The notes: generated from the letters alone by a model not told the origin. Numbered from the stretch's first letter, positions 8,687-16,290 are shown. The stretch is DNA of 64,000 nt from Bacteroidales bacterium UBA5536 (GCA_002426795.1 DINQ01000011.1:186001-250000); one strand, 5' to 3'. Numbers and translations: made by a program.

Positions 8687-9286
8687 TTATTCTTTTGCTT
8701 CAGTTTCGGTTGCAGCTTCTTCCTCTTCTTCGGCAAGTGTAAGACCGCGGGCAGCTTTCACATCAACGATAACGGCGCTGGCCGGATCGAGGAATGTAAC
8801 GCCCTCTAGTTTCATGTCGCGAACTTTGATCGACTGACCAATATTCAATTTTGAAATGTCTAACTGGATAAAATCAGGCAAATTGTTTACCAATCCTTTA
8901 ACTTTTACTTTCGTAAGTTTCACTTTCAGTTTACCGCCACGAATCACACCTGGAGAAGTTCCAACGGTTTTAACGGGAAGCTGAACAGCAACTGGTTTGT
9001 TCTCGCGTACCAGCAGAAAATCGGCATGCAATACATGGTCACCAACCGGGTGATACTGAATGTCTTGCAAAATAGTCTGATACGTATTTTTTCCGATCTC
9101 GATGTTGATCAGATAGGTTTCAGGGGTGAAAAGAATGGGTTTAAAATTGGCTGCTTCAGTTGTGAAGTGTACCTGTTCGGCACCACCATACAACACGCAA
9201 GGCACTTTGCCGGCATAGCGCAGCATTTTAGCATCTTTTTTCCCTACGTTCTCACGAAGAGAACCGCTCAATGATACTGTTTTCAT
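8687..9286 (-). CDS. rplY: 50S ribosomal protein L25/general stress protein Ctc
   Basis: 199 aa. Binds 5S rRNA. Contains the L25 domain (residues about 1-95; begins MKTVSLSGSLRENVGKKDAK) and the C-terminal TL5/Ctc beta domain, ending in a long acidic tail (EEEEEAATETEAKE). Length is normal for the two-domain Ctc form. It starts 20 nt after the prs stop with no promoter between them, so it is co-transcribed with prs. Confidence 0.95.
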   Translation of the reverse strand: MKTVSLSGSLRENVGKKDAKMLRYAGKVPCVLYGGAEQVHFTTEAANFKPILFTPETYLINIEIGKNTYQTILQDIQYHPVGDHVLHADFLLVRENKPVAVQLPVKTVGTSPGVIRGGKLKVKLTKVKVKGLVNNLPDFIQLDISKLNIGQSIKVRDMKLEGVTFLDPASAVIVDVKAARGLTLAEEEEEAATETEAKE

Positions 9287-9306
9287 TTTTGAATGATTTA
9301 AATGGA

Positions 9307-10251
9307 TTATTTAGTTGAAAACTGAAACAACGAACTGATTGACTCGTAGTTCTCGACACGTCGGATAACTTCGGCAAACAATCCTGCTGTTGACAGTACT
9401 TTTATTTTATCACTTTTTTGTTTCAAAGGAATGGTGTCTGTAACCACGACTTCGGTAAAAGGCGATGCTTCAATCCGTTCGTAAGCCTTACCCGAAAAAA
9501 CCGGATGTGTGCAGAAAGCACGCACGCTGTTGGCACCATTTTCCATGATCAGGCTGCCGGCTTTGGTGATTGATCCTGCGGTATCGATGATATCATCGAT
9601 CAAAATGATGTCTTTACCAACTACATCACCAATCAGCGACATGTCTTCAATCACATTGGGTTTTGCCCTTTGCTTGTAGCAGATCACGAAACCTGTTTTG
9701 AGCATCTTGGCGTAAGACGCTGCACGTCGTGTTCCGCCGGTGTCAGGCGAAGCCATGGTTAGGTTTGGAAGGTTCAAACTTTGGATGTAGGGAACAAAAA
9801 TGTTGGAGGCATACAAATGATCTACCGGAACATCAAAAAATCCCTGGATCTGATCTGCGTGCAGGTCGATGGTGATGATGCGTCCAACGCCTGCATGTGT
9901 AAGCAGATTGGCTACCATCTTGGCAGCAATACTCACTCTTGATTTGTCTTTGCGATCCTGACGCGCATAGCCAAAATAGGGAATGACGGCAATGATTTTT
10001 CTGGCCGAAGCACGACGGGCGGCGTCGACCATCATCAACAATTCGAAAAGATTATCGCTTGGAGCAAAGGTTGATTGTACCAAAAACACATCGCGGCCAC
10101 GCACATTCTCTTCGAGCGAAGGCTGAAATTCACCGTCAGAGAACTCTGTTACAATCGTGTTTCCGAGCTCAGTGCCATATTTTTCGGCGATTTTCTGGGC
10201 AAGGTATTCAGAAGCCCTTCCTGAAAAAATACTTACAATCGGCTCTGGCAT
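9307..10251 (-). CDS. prs: ribose-phosphate pyrophosphokinase
   Basis: 314 aa. Makes PRPP from ribose 5-phosphate and ATP for purine, pyrimidine, histidine and tryptophan synthesis. Conserved features: FSDGEF and ENVRGRDVFLVQST near residues 38-65, DLHADQIQGFF, and the PRPP-binding loop DIILIDDIIDTAGS. Upstream gene of the prs-rplY pair; the prs-rplY order is widespread in bacteria. Promoter at 10282-10312. Confidence 0.97.
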   Translation of the reverse strand: MPEPIVSIFSGRASEYLAQKIAEKYGTELGNTIVTEFSDGEFQPSLEENVRGRDVFLVQSTFAPSDNLFELLMMVDAARRASARKIIAVIPYFGYARQDRKDKSRVSIAAKMVANLLTHAGVGRIITIDLHADQIQGFFDVPVDHLYASNIFVPYIQSLNLPNLTMASPDTGGTRRAASYAKMLKTGFVICYKQRAKPNVIEDMSLIGDVVGKDIILIDDIIDTAGSITKAGSLIMENGANSVRAFCTHPVFSGKAYERIEASPFTEVVVTDTIPLKQKSDKIKVLSTAGLFAEVIRRVENYESISSLFQFSTK

Positions 10252-10281
10252 AGCAGTTTATGTTTTGGTAAAAACTGGGTG

Positions 10282-10312
10282 CAAAAGTATGTATTTTAAG
10301 TGGAAGCACAAA
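10282..10312 (-). promoter_or_regulatory. promoter for prs-rplY
   Basis: Minus-strand TTTG (10309-10312), 19 nt spacer and perfect TACTTTTG (10282-10289). Leader about 25 nt to the prs ATG. Confidence 0.7.
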
Positions 10313-10409
10313 ATTTCTTTAAAAATAAGCATGAAACCTGACGCTACCTCGAAAAGAAAACAGGAAGATGATAATTTCAATAACAAGTTTTTTTGGAATA
10401 AAATTTTTT

Positions 10410-10417
10410 TACCTTTG
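10410..10417 (+). promoter_or_regulatory. -7 box upstream of tRNA-Leu
   Basis: Perfect TACCTTTG 23 nt before the first base of the tRNA; a TTTG at 10392-10395 is a -33 candidate with a short (14 nt) spacer. Confidence 0.5.
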
Positions 10418-10440
10418 CAGTCCCAATTCAACAAGAAAAC

Positions 10441-10524
10441 GCCCGGATGGCGGAATTGGTAGACGCGCTGGTCTCAAAAACCAGTGAGGTAACACTCGTG
10501 CCGGTTCGATCCCGGCTCCGGGTA
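10441..10524 (+). tRNA. tRNA-Leu (anticodon CAA)
   Basis: 84 nt type II tRNA. Acceptor stem GCCCGGA (10441-10447) with TCCGGGT (10517-10523), first pair G:T, discriminator A. Anticodon stem CTGGT/ACCAG encloses loop CTCAAAA, anticodon CAA, reading UUG codons. Long variable arm, and T-arm GCCGG-TTCGATC-CCGGC (10500-10516). The 3' CCA is not encoded. A terminator follows at 10530, and a damaged copy of the 3' end lies at 10819-10885. Confidence 0.97.
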
Positions 10525-10529
10525 CAAAA

Positions 10530-10552
10530 GGAAGCTCAAGGGCTTCCTTTTT
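10530..10552 (+). terminator. intrinsic terminator after tRNA-Leu
   Basis: GGAAGC (10530-10535) pairs with GCTTCC (10542-10547), six-base loop, then five T. Confidence 0.85.
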
Positions 10553-10565
10553 CATTTATAGAGCT

Positions 10566-10820
10566 ATGTTTACAGTATATGTGATTAAAAGTATCTCAAG
10601 AGATTGGTTTTATGTAGGCCAAAGCAACAATCTGACCAGACGCATAGATCATCACAATCGAGGCTAAAACCGATCGACAAAAGCGTATCGGCCATTTGAG
10701 TTGGTACTTACAGAAGAATATCCTACAAGAAAGTTAGCCAGGGAAAGGGAAAAGGAACTAAAAAGCACAATGGGGAAGCGATATATTAGAGCTTTGTACG
10801 GGATTACACAGCAAGGATAA
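10566..10820 (+). pseudogene. GIY-YIG endonuclease gene with an internal stop codon
   Basis: Reading from ATG at 10566 gives a complete small GIY-YIG domain of about 84 codons that is interrupted once, by TAA at 10665-10667 (codon 34). Before it: MFTVYVIKS, then WFYVGQSNNLTRRIDHHNRG, in which VYV and YVG are the GIY and YIG elements and RR carries the conserved arginine. After it: NRSTKAYRPFELVLTEEYPT and REREKELKS, with the candidate catalytic glutamate. Relatives usually read G-(Q/K/R)-NRSTK at the interrupted position, so one point change (CAA or AAA to TAA) explains the stop. The terminal TAA (10818-10820) overlaps the repeated tRNA 3' end. Such standalone domains belong to the UvrC-like/homing-type nuclease superfamily; the substrate is not known. 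Confidence 0.85.
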
Positions 10821-10885
10821 CTCTCGTGCCGGCCTGTCTAACTGGCGTTAGCCAGGTAGATTCGATCCCGGCTCCGGGGGTACAA
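10819..10885 (+). repeat. second, interrupted copy of the tRNA-Leu 3' end
   Basis: Bases 10819-10832 match 10491-10504 with one mismatch (variable arm and T-stem 5' side), and 10861-10885 match 10505-10527 except for two extra G (T-loop, T-stem 3' side, acceptor 3' strand and the TACAA that follows). Between them are 28 unrelated bases, most of which form a hairpin. Together with the intact tRNA this makes a direct repeat of about 37 nt on both sides of the GIY-YIG gene. Confidence 0.92.
10833..10856. repeat. small palindromic insert in the tRNA remnant
   Basis: Arms CCTGTCTAAC (10833-10842) and GTTAGCCAGG (10847-10856) pair over ten positions with one mismatch around loop TGGC. The insert interrupts the T-arm of the tRNA fragment. 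Confidence 0.75.
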
Positions 10886-10890
10886 GAGAC

Positions 10891-10930
10891 GGGGATGTCA
10901 AGCAAAAAGCTTTGACATCCCCGCTTTTTT
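10891..10930 (+). terminator. strong hairpin terminator
   Basis: GGGGATGTCAAGC (10891-10903) pairs with GCTTTGACATCCCC (10909-10922; one bulged T), then a T-run at 10925-10930. It closes the tRNA/GIY-YIG region and lies at the 3' end of the convergent ExbB-like gene. Confidence 0.88.
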
Positions 10931-11291
10931 AGGCCACTTCCTTTTTGGTATATTGAAATACCAGCCAGATGAGTTGAGCAATCAGGAAAATCACGAATCC
11001 ATACAAAGTTGTTATCATCGAGATTTTGAGTCCGCCGGCAACAAGGGCCGGCGAAATATCACCTATTTGCTGAATGGCCTCAAAGGCTTCATACAATCCA
11101 ATGAGTTGGCCCAGAATTCCGAATATCAGGCCGAACAATCCGATGCCACGGATGAGCGAACAATTTGTGTCGAACCGGTTTTTTCGGTCTGACTGCATCC
11201 ATGTGATGACAGTTTGAATAATAAGTACGAAAAAGACCAGTGTAAGTATGCCCATAAACAGCGGGCCACCTTCATAAAATAATCGTGCCAT
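10929..11291 (-). CDS. small MotA/TolQ/ExbB-family proton channel-like protein
   Basis: 120 aa with three hydrophobic segments (about residues 11-31, 46-66 and 90-113). The stretch from GLFGLIFGILGQLIGLYEAF to SPALVAGGLKISMITTLYGFV matches the last two helices of MotA/TolQ/ExbB proteins, in which these line the proton path. It is much shorter than ExbB (about 240 aa) and lacks the cytoplasmic domain; no ExbD/TolR/MotB-like partner is adjacent. Its function is unknown. It diverges from a membrane LytTR regulator across a perfect palindrome. Confidence 0.75.
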   Translation of the reverse strand: MARLFYEGGPLFMGILTLVFFVLIIQTVITWMQSDRKNRFDTNCSLIRGIGLFGLIFGILGQLIGLYEAFEAIQQIGDISPALVAGGLKISMITTLYGFVIFLIAQLIWLVFQYTKKEVA

Positions 11292-11366
11292 TTTGATAAA
11301 AGTTTAAATGTGTGATTCAATTTGTTTTCCGGTTAGGGCGGCCACCAAAACCCGGATTCAAAAATA

Positions 11367-11382
11367 GGCCTTCATGAAGGCC
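11367..11382. promoter_or_regulatory. perfect 16-bp palindrome in a divergent intergenic region
   Basis: GGCCTTCATGAAGGCC is fully self-complementary and lies between the ExbB-like gene and the LytTR gene. It has no T-run in either direction, so an operator is more likely than a terminator. Confidence 0.45.
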
Positions 11383-11453
11383 CCATGCAAGGTTAAAAAC
11401 CCTCTTAAACCTGTATTTCATCGATTTTTTTGAGACTGTTTCGCCTAATTAAT

Positions 11454-11461
11454 GAAATTTG
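11454..11461 (+). promoter_or_regulatory. -7-like box directly before the LytTR gene
   Basis: GAAATTTG (one mismatch to TAnnTTTG) followed by four bases (TGTC) and the ATG at 11466; TTTG at 11429-11432 is a possible -33. Confidence 0.4.
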
Positions 11462-11465
11462 TGTC

Positions 11466-12221
11466 ATGAAAGCACGTACACAGTTGTTTTTTTGGCTTGG
11501 CATCCTGATTCTGTTTTCGCTGGTCTTTAACCATTATTTCAGGAGTATTTTAGAAACATTTTATTTTGTTGCCATGTTGATGCCAGTGGTGGTATCTACC
11601 AGCTATTTCTTTAATTATTTTTTGATCCCCCGTTTCCTGCACACACGCCAATACCTGAAACTGGCACTTTACGGACTTTATATGCTGATTGTTTCTCTTT
11701 ATCTCGAGATGATCGTGATCATGCTATCCTTTATATTACTGGCTTCGTATTCCTACGACAATATGAGTCCGGTTACTTCTGATGTATTTGTGCTCACCTT
11801 AAACCTTTATTTTATTGTTCTGCTATTTACTTTTCTTCAGCTCATATTTGGCAGGCAAGTTGACCAGCAGATCATCAAAAAATTGGAGCACGAAAACAAG
11901 AAACTGGTCGATGACAGCTTCACTGTCCGGTCAGACCGCCAATTGAGAACCATTTTATATAACGAAGTCCTTTTCATTGAAAGCCTGGCTGATTATGTCA
12001 AAATTCACCTCCATGACGACAAATTTGTCATTACAAAAGAGCCGATCAGCAAACTGGCTGCTCGTTTGCCGGCCAATTTCATCCGCGTGCATCGGTCATT
12101 CGTTGTCAACCAGCAAAAAGTCACACAATTTAACCGTGAAGAAGTGACTGTTGGTGAACGAAACATTCCCATCAGCCGCACCTACCGCAAAGAAAGCATG
12201 GAAAAGCTCAAGGCTGTGTAG
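11466..12221 (+). CDS. membrane-anchored LytTR-family transcriptional regulator
   Basis: 251 aa. Four hydrophobic segments fill the first 125 residues, a short charged coiled stretch (KKLEHENKKLVDDS) follows, and residues about 150-250 form a LytTR DNA-binding domain (ILYNEVLFIESLADYVKIHL, then FIRVHRSFVVNQQKV). There is no receiver domain, so it is likely a one-component regulator that senses the membrane or a membrane partner (inference). A TTG at 11430 could add 12 residues, but the ATG at 11466 sits where a -7 box predicts transcription start. The divergent ExbB-like gene is a plausible partner or target. Confidence 0.87.
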   Translation: MKARTQLFFWLGILILFSLVFNHYFRSILETFYFVAMLMPVVVSTSYFFNYFLIPRFLHTRQYLKLALYGLYMLIVSLYLEMIVIMLSFILLASYSYDNMSPVTSDVFVLTLNLYFIVLLFTFLQLIFGRQVDQQIIKKLEHENKKLVDDSFTVRSDRQLRTILYNEVLFIESLADYVKIHLHDDKFVITKEPISKLAARLPANFIRVHRSFVVNQQKVTQFNREEVTVGERNIPISRTYRKESMEKLKAV

Positions 12222-12358
12222 ATCAAATTCGGCATTCTCAATCACAAAAGCCAAAACTACCTACTCAATCTGCGTTTTTCACCGCGCTGAAATAGTTGGG
12301 TTGTTGTTTTTACCGTCAAAACGTTTATCTTAGTAGCATCAATAAACAGCAACTTCAT

Positions 12359-12784
12359 ATGAGCGACCATCCAACAAAAACTTACACCAATGGTGAGATT
12401 ACCGTTATCTGGAAACAACACAAATGCATTCATTCTGCTGTCTGTTTCAAAAGTTTACCCACGGTTTTTGACCCACGCAAACGACCCTGGGTCAGCATGG
12501 ACGGCGCATCGACAGCACAAATCAAAGAAACAGTTTCAAAATGTCCGTCAGGGGCATTGAGCCTCGAAGAAAACAAGCCACCCGAAGCCGAAGAAAGCAA
12601 TCGTCCTGCCTCGATGCACATTACACCCAACGGACCAATTTTGGTAAACGGACCTGTGGAAGTAAAGGATGCCAAAGGAAATAAAACTGTCTACAACAAA
12701 ATGATTGCCCTTTGCCGCTGTGGCGCCTCTAAAAACAAACCTTTCTGTGATGGGTCTCATCATATTGTCGAATTCAAAGATTGA
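12359..12784 (+). CDS. iron-sulfur protein: YjdI-type (Fer4_19) domain fused to a CDGSH domain
   Basis: 141 aa. The N-terminal half resembles the mono-cluster [4Fe-4S] YjdI/Fer4_19 domain (TVIWKQHKCIHSAVCFKSLP and later KCPSGAL). The C-terminal half carries a complete CDGSH motif, CRCGASKNKPFCDGSH, whose three Cys and one His bind a [2Fe-2S] cluster. Both domains often occur together in redox or iron-sulfur transfer proteins of unproven role. It ends 13 nt before scoA on the same strand, so it is probably the first gene of a scoAB operon. Confidence 0.87.
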   Translation: MSDHPTKTYTNGEITVIWKQHKCIHSAVCFKSLPTVFDPRKRPWVSMDGASTAQIKETVSKCPSGALSLEENKPPEAEESNRPASMHITPNGPILVNGPVEVKDAKGNKTVYNKMIALCRCGASKNKPFCDGSHHIVEFKD

Positions 12785-12797
12785 AATAACATAGCTT

Positions 12798-13490
12798 ATG
12801 AACAAAGTAGTTAAAAATGCGCAGGAAGCCATTGCCGGTATCAGCAACAACATGACTCTGATGCTGGGCGGATTTGGCTTGTGCGGAATTCCCGAAAATT
12901 GTATCAACGCATTGGTCGAGAGTGGCGTTACAGGTTTGACCTGCATCTCAAACAATGCAGGTGTCGACGATTTTGGTCTGGGTTTGCTGCTCAAGAAACA
13001 CCAAATCAAAAAAATGATTTCGTCCTATGTTGGCGAAAATGCAGAGTTTGAACGACAATTGCTGAGTGGCGAACTCGAAGTTGAATTGAACCCGCAAGGC
13101 ACGCTGGCCGAACGCTGCAGAGCCGGTGGCGCAGGCATTCCAGCCTTCTTTGTGCCTGCTGGTTTTGGAACAGAAGTAGCCGAAGGCAAAGAAATCAGAG
13201 AGTTCAACGGCAAAAAACATTTGCTGGAGCATGCATTGGTAGCTGATTATTCCATCGTGAAGGCCTGGAAAGGTGATACACACGGCAACCTGATATTCCG
13301 GCACACGGCCAACAACTTCAACCAGGCCATGGCCATGGCAGGGAAAATAACCATTGCCGAAGTGGAAGAGCTCGTTCCTGCTGGCACACTCGATCCCAAC
13401 CAAATCCACACTCCCGGGATCTTTGTACAACGCATCTTCCAGGCAAGCAATCTGGAGAAACGCATCGAGTTTGTAACAACCTCACGCTAA
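12798..13490 (+). CDS. scoA: 3-oxoacid CoA-transferase subunit A
   Basis: 230 aa alpha subunit of a family I CoA-transferase. It has the glycine-rich CoA-transferase start (LMLGGFGLCGIPENCINAL) and GGAGIPAFFVPAGFGTEVAEGKE, as in succinyl-CoA:acetoacetate CoA-transferase. With ScoB it moves CoA between succinyl-CoA and acetoacetate, allowing ketone-body or butyrate-type intermediates to enter acetyl-CoA metabolism. Spacing to scoB is 23 nt. Confidence 0.95.
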   Translation: MNKVVKNAQEAIAGISNNMTLMLGGFGLCGIPENCINALVESGVTGLTCISNNAGVDDFGLGLLLKKHQIKKMISSYVGENAEFERQLLSGELEVELNPQGTLAERCRAGGAGIPAFFVPAGFGTEVAEGKEIREFNGKKHLLEHALVADYSIVKAWKGDTHGNLIFRHTANNFNQAMAMAGKITIAEVEELVPAGTLDPNQIHTPGIFVQRIFQASNLEKRIEFVTTSR

Positions 13491-13513
13491 AACAGCATTA
13501 AAAAAAGAAATTT

Positions 13514-14170
13514 ATGGCACTTGATAAAAACGGAATCGCAAAACGCATCGCGCAGGAATTGCACGATGGCTATTATGTAAATCTCGGAATCGGCATCCCG
13601 ACACTCGTAGCAAATTATATTCCGGAAGGCATGGAAGTGATCCTGCAATCGGAAAACGGACTTTTGGGTATTGGGCCGTTTCCCGACAAGGAACATGTTG
13701 ATGCTGACCTGATTAACGCAGGAAAACAAACCATCACCTACACAACAGGAGCAGCCTTTTTCGACTCGAGTACCAGCTTTGCCATGATTCGTGGCGGACA
13801 TATCGACCTCACGGTTTTGGGCGCTTTTCAGGTTTCTGAAAAAGGCGATATCGCCAGCTGGAAAATCCCAGGCAAAATGGTGAAAGGCATGGGGGGCGCC
13901 ATGGATCTGGTGGCTTCGGCTAAAAACATCATCGTAGCCATGACGCATACTGACCGTGACGGAAATGCCAAACTACTTGTAAACTGTGATTTACCGCTAA
14001 CAGGTGTTGGATGCGTGAAGAGAATTGTGACAGACCTGGCAGTGGTAGACGTAACCGAAAACGGTTTCAAACTGCTCGAAAGGGCACCTGGTGTGTCGGT
14101 TGAAGAAATTATAGCCAAAACACAAGGCAAGCTAATCGTTGAAGGTGAAATTCCGGAAATGAAGATTTAA
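13514..14170 (+). CDS. scoB: 3-oxoacid CoA-transferase subunit B
   Basis: 218 aa beta subunit. The catalytic glutamate is E47 in the SENGLLGIGP signature, which forms the glutamyl-CoA intermediate. The later GGHIDLTVLGAFQVSEKGD and GKMVKGMGGAMDLV stretches are characteristic of SCOT beta subunits. Ends with the hairpin at 14194-14233. Confidence 0.96.
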   Translation: MALDKNGIAKRIAQELHDGYYVNLGIGIPTLVANYIPEGMEVILQSENGLLGIGPFPDKEHVDADLINAGKQTITYTTGAAFFDSSTSFAMIRGGHIDLTVLGAFQVSEKGDIASWKIPGKMVKGMGGAMDLVASAKNIIVAMTHTDRDGNAKLLVNCDLPLTGVGCVKRIVTDLAVVDVTENGFKLLERAPGVSVEEIIAKTQGKLIVEGEIPEMKI

Positions 14171-14193
14171 CTGAAGAATCATCTAAATCATAA

Positions 14194-14233
14194 AAAACAG
14201 CGGATTAACTAAATTGGTTTACCCGCTGTTTTT
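14194..14233. terminator. bidirectional terminator between scoB and the PEPCK-like gene
   Basis: AAAACAGCGG (14194-14203) pairs with CCGCTGTTTT (14223-14232), with T-runs on both strands. The genes on either side converge here. Confidence 0.88.
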
Positions 14234-14246
14234 GTTTTATATTCAA

Positions 14247-16118
14247 TTATTTGCGCGGAATCAGCGCTTCGTAATCTTCTACCGTTCCGTTGTTCAGGCA
14301 GGTATCGATGATTTGATGACCAAGTGGAGAAAGTTCTGGGGTGCGGTATTGCTCCAGCTCTTTCCTGAAAAATTCAGTAAGGATGGCAGCACCTTTGTTG
14401 TAGCCTTCGAAGCCCACTTCAGGTTGTTTGTAGGTTTTGAGGAAACGTGAAGGAATCTTGGCGCCTTCGATGGTCAAAAACTCAAGTTCGTAACCCAATA
14501 ACGAACATGGCGCCTCGGAGATCTGATCGGGCCTGAACTTGGAATTGCCGCGACGTGTGAGGTATTCACGCATCAACAGCTGTGCCCTGAATCCTACTTT
14601 CCAGGTGCCTACAAACTGATTGGGGGTCAATACATAACGGGTGTCGGTTTTTTCCGCAATTTGCTCAAGCAATAAATTGGCATGGCGCACCTTTTTACCG
14701 GTTGCAAAAGGCCAATACGAGCCAACGCCTTCGCTTTCCATACCTTTGCCACTGCTGATGATGCTGGGGTTGGCATGTCCGCGGGGCGAAACCAAACGCC
14801 AAAGCCAGGCCAGTGCCGGAGGCAAAATGTGAAACAATCCCAGAATGCCATATGTAGCTTCTTCGGCAGTACAAGGGGGGGTGCGCACACCAAAACTGCG
14901 AACGTCGATGTGAACTGGTGTGTCCACTGCATCGAAGAGTTCGCGGGGCACGATTACGCGCGGGTTTGGACAAGGCTTTCCGGGTGCATCCTGTATGTGA
15001 TTCCAGATCAAGGCAGTTCCTCCTGGATGGGTATCAATGTTCAAGAACAACAATGGTTGAGTGGCATTGATGGTGATCTTTTCCAATACCGGATCAATCC
15101 CGTAACCGGTGATGTTGTCGGTGCGGATAAACCAGGCATTTTCACCATCGAGTAGTCGCAATCTCTTACTCTCGGTTTGAATGTTGCGGTGCACAGTTGC
15201 CATGTCGTCGCAGATGGGACGGATATCACAGAAACGTGGAATCTGTATGGTGCGTCTTTCGCCCGTGATGACGTTGGTACCAATCAGGACTTCGCCATAA
15301 GGTTCGCGCACAATGTGTTGCAACATTTCACTCTTTCCACCACCGCTGGCGCCTTCGTGCATAAAACGGGTGACATTGTCATATGGGCTAACCGATTCAA
15401 CTGCAGAACAGTGTGTCGTAACCCAGCCTTCTTCTTCGCCCAGTGTGAGCAGCACACCATAAATACCTTTTTTGGCACTTGGTCCGGGATAAAGGTTGTA
15501 AGAAAACACCTCGTACACTTCATCCAGTCGGTTGTGCACCACGATTTGCTTGCCATTGAAATGGGTGTGGCGGAAAGGCGGTGCTACATAAACTATGGAC
15601 ATGATTTTTTCGCCGGAAGGAATCTCACTGACAGGAACGATTTTTTGCAACATCGCCAGTCCCATCGCGAAAAAAGCTGCATTGGCAGGAGCAATGGCCA
15701 TGCCAAACGGACTGTTTTCGTACATGCCGATTCTGAAGAAGAAATAGGCCAAATCCTGCCCGGCAAGCCAGTCGAAAGTTTCTGTTCGCAAAGCATCAAA
15801 GGGAACGTTCATTCTGGATCTAAAACGTTCTTTGTCAGTTGGTTTATCGTCAGCTATGAGCATGGTGTCCGGATCCCGGCGGCGCATGTATGCTTCAGGA
15901 TAATTGACGGAAATACCGTTACTCACCCGATGGACAATGGCCTCGGTGACGCGCCCTTTGCCGGGAATTTCGTAATTAACCTCATAACTCAATTCCTTTC
16001 CAGGTCCGGTGGCATCAGCAGCAATGTCCTGATACTTTTCATAAAGCTTTGCACTTTTTGCCTTATCCAAAAGTCTCAAGGCATCTGCAGCTAAATGAAA
16101 TTTAAATTCTGTTTTCAT
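14247..16118 (-). CDS. PEPCK-like P-loop protein of the DUF4914 type
   Basis: 623 aa, no signal peptide. A P-loop GASGGGKSEM near residues 255-264 is followed by an acidic DIRPICDDMATV (compare the PEPCK metal site), GIDPVLEKITINA, then LIWNHIQDAPGKPCPNPR with the PCPNPR and VDVRSFGVR-like pattern seen in GTP-type phosphoenolpyruvate carboxykinase (PC(A/S)HPNSR ... GGRRP). I recognise it as a DUF4914-like protein; the similarity to PEPCK is read by eye. The substrate is unknown: a kinase or carboxykinase-like phosphotransfer reaction is a reasonable guess. Monocistronic or at the end of the icmF-buk run, 172 nt behind the preceding gene. Confidence 0.65.
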   Translation of the reverse strand: MKTEFKFHLAADALRLLDKAKSAKLYEKYQDIAADATGPGKELSYEVNYEIPGKGRVTEAIVHRVSNGISVNYPEAYMRRRDPDTMLIADDKPTDKERFRSRMNVPFDALRTETFDWLAGQDLAYFFFRIGMYENSPFGMAIAPANAAFFAMGLAMLQKIVPVSEIPSGEKIMSIVYVAPPFRHTHFNGKQIVVHNRLDEVYEVFSYNLYPGPSAKKGIYGVLLTLGEEEGWVTTHCSAVESVSPYDNVTRFMHEGASGGGKSEMLQHIVREPYGEVLIGTNVITGERRTIQIPRFCDIRPICDDMATVHRNIQTESKRLRLLDGENAWFIRTDNITGYGIDPVLEKITINATQPLLFLNIDTHPGGTALIWNHIQDAPGKPCPNPRVIVPRELFDAVDTPVHIDVRSFGVRTPPCTAEEATYGILGLFHILPPALAWLWRLVSPRGHANPSIISSGKGMESEGVGSYWPFATGKKVRHANLLLEQIAEKTDTRYVLTPNQFVGTWKVGFRAQLLMREYLTRRGNSKFRPDQISEAPCSLLGYELEFLTIEGAKIPSRFLKTYKQPEVGFEGYNKGAAILTEFFRKELEQYRTPELSPLGHQIIDTCLNNGTVEDYEALIPRK

Positions 16119-16290
16119 ATCTTGGTTTTATAAGATTCTTTTAATTGTTAACAAATTAACAGATAAAGCTGCTGATTGTTTACCATAACAGCTAAAAATC
16201 GTCCTATTCGCTGGTGGAAACGGTTGCATAAACCAGTCAAAATTTACCTTAAAGGGGAAGACAAAAGGTGCAAAAAAGTACTTCTTGTAA

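Noticed and set aside
15177..16094. Plus-strand open frame of 305 codons opposite the PEPCK-like gene
   Set aside because: Shadow of the minus-strand gene; Cys/His-rich composition, no family resemblance, and the minus-strand frame has clear motifs.
16211..16236. LacI-like half-palindrome (GGAAACGGTTGC) within CTGGT...ACCAG, upstream of the PEPCK-like gene
   Set aside because: Symmetry is weak, no LacI-family gene is nearby, and such a match is easily found by chance.
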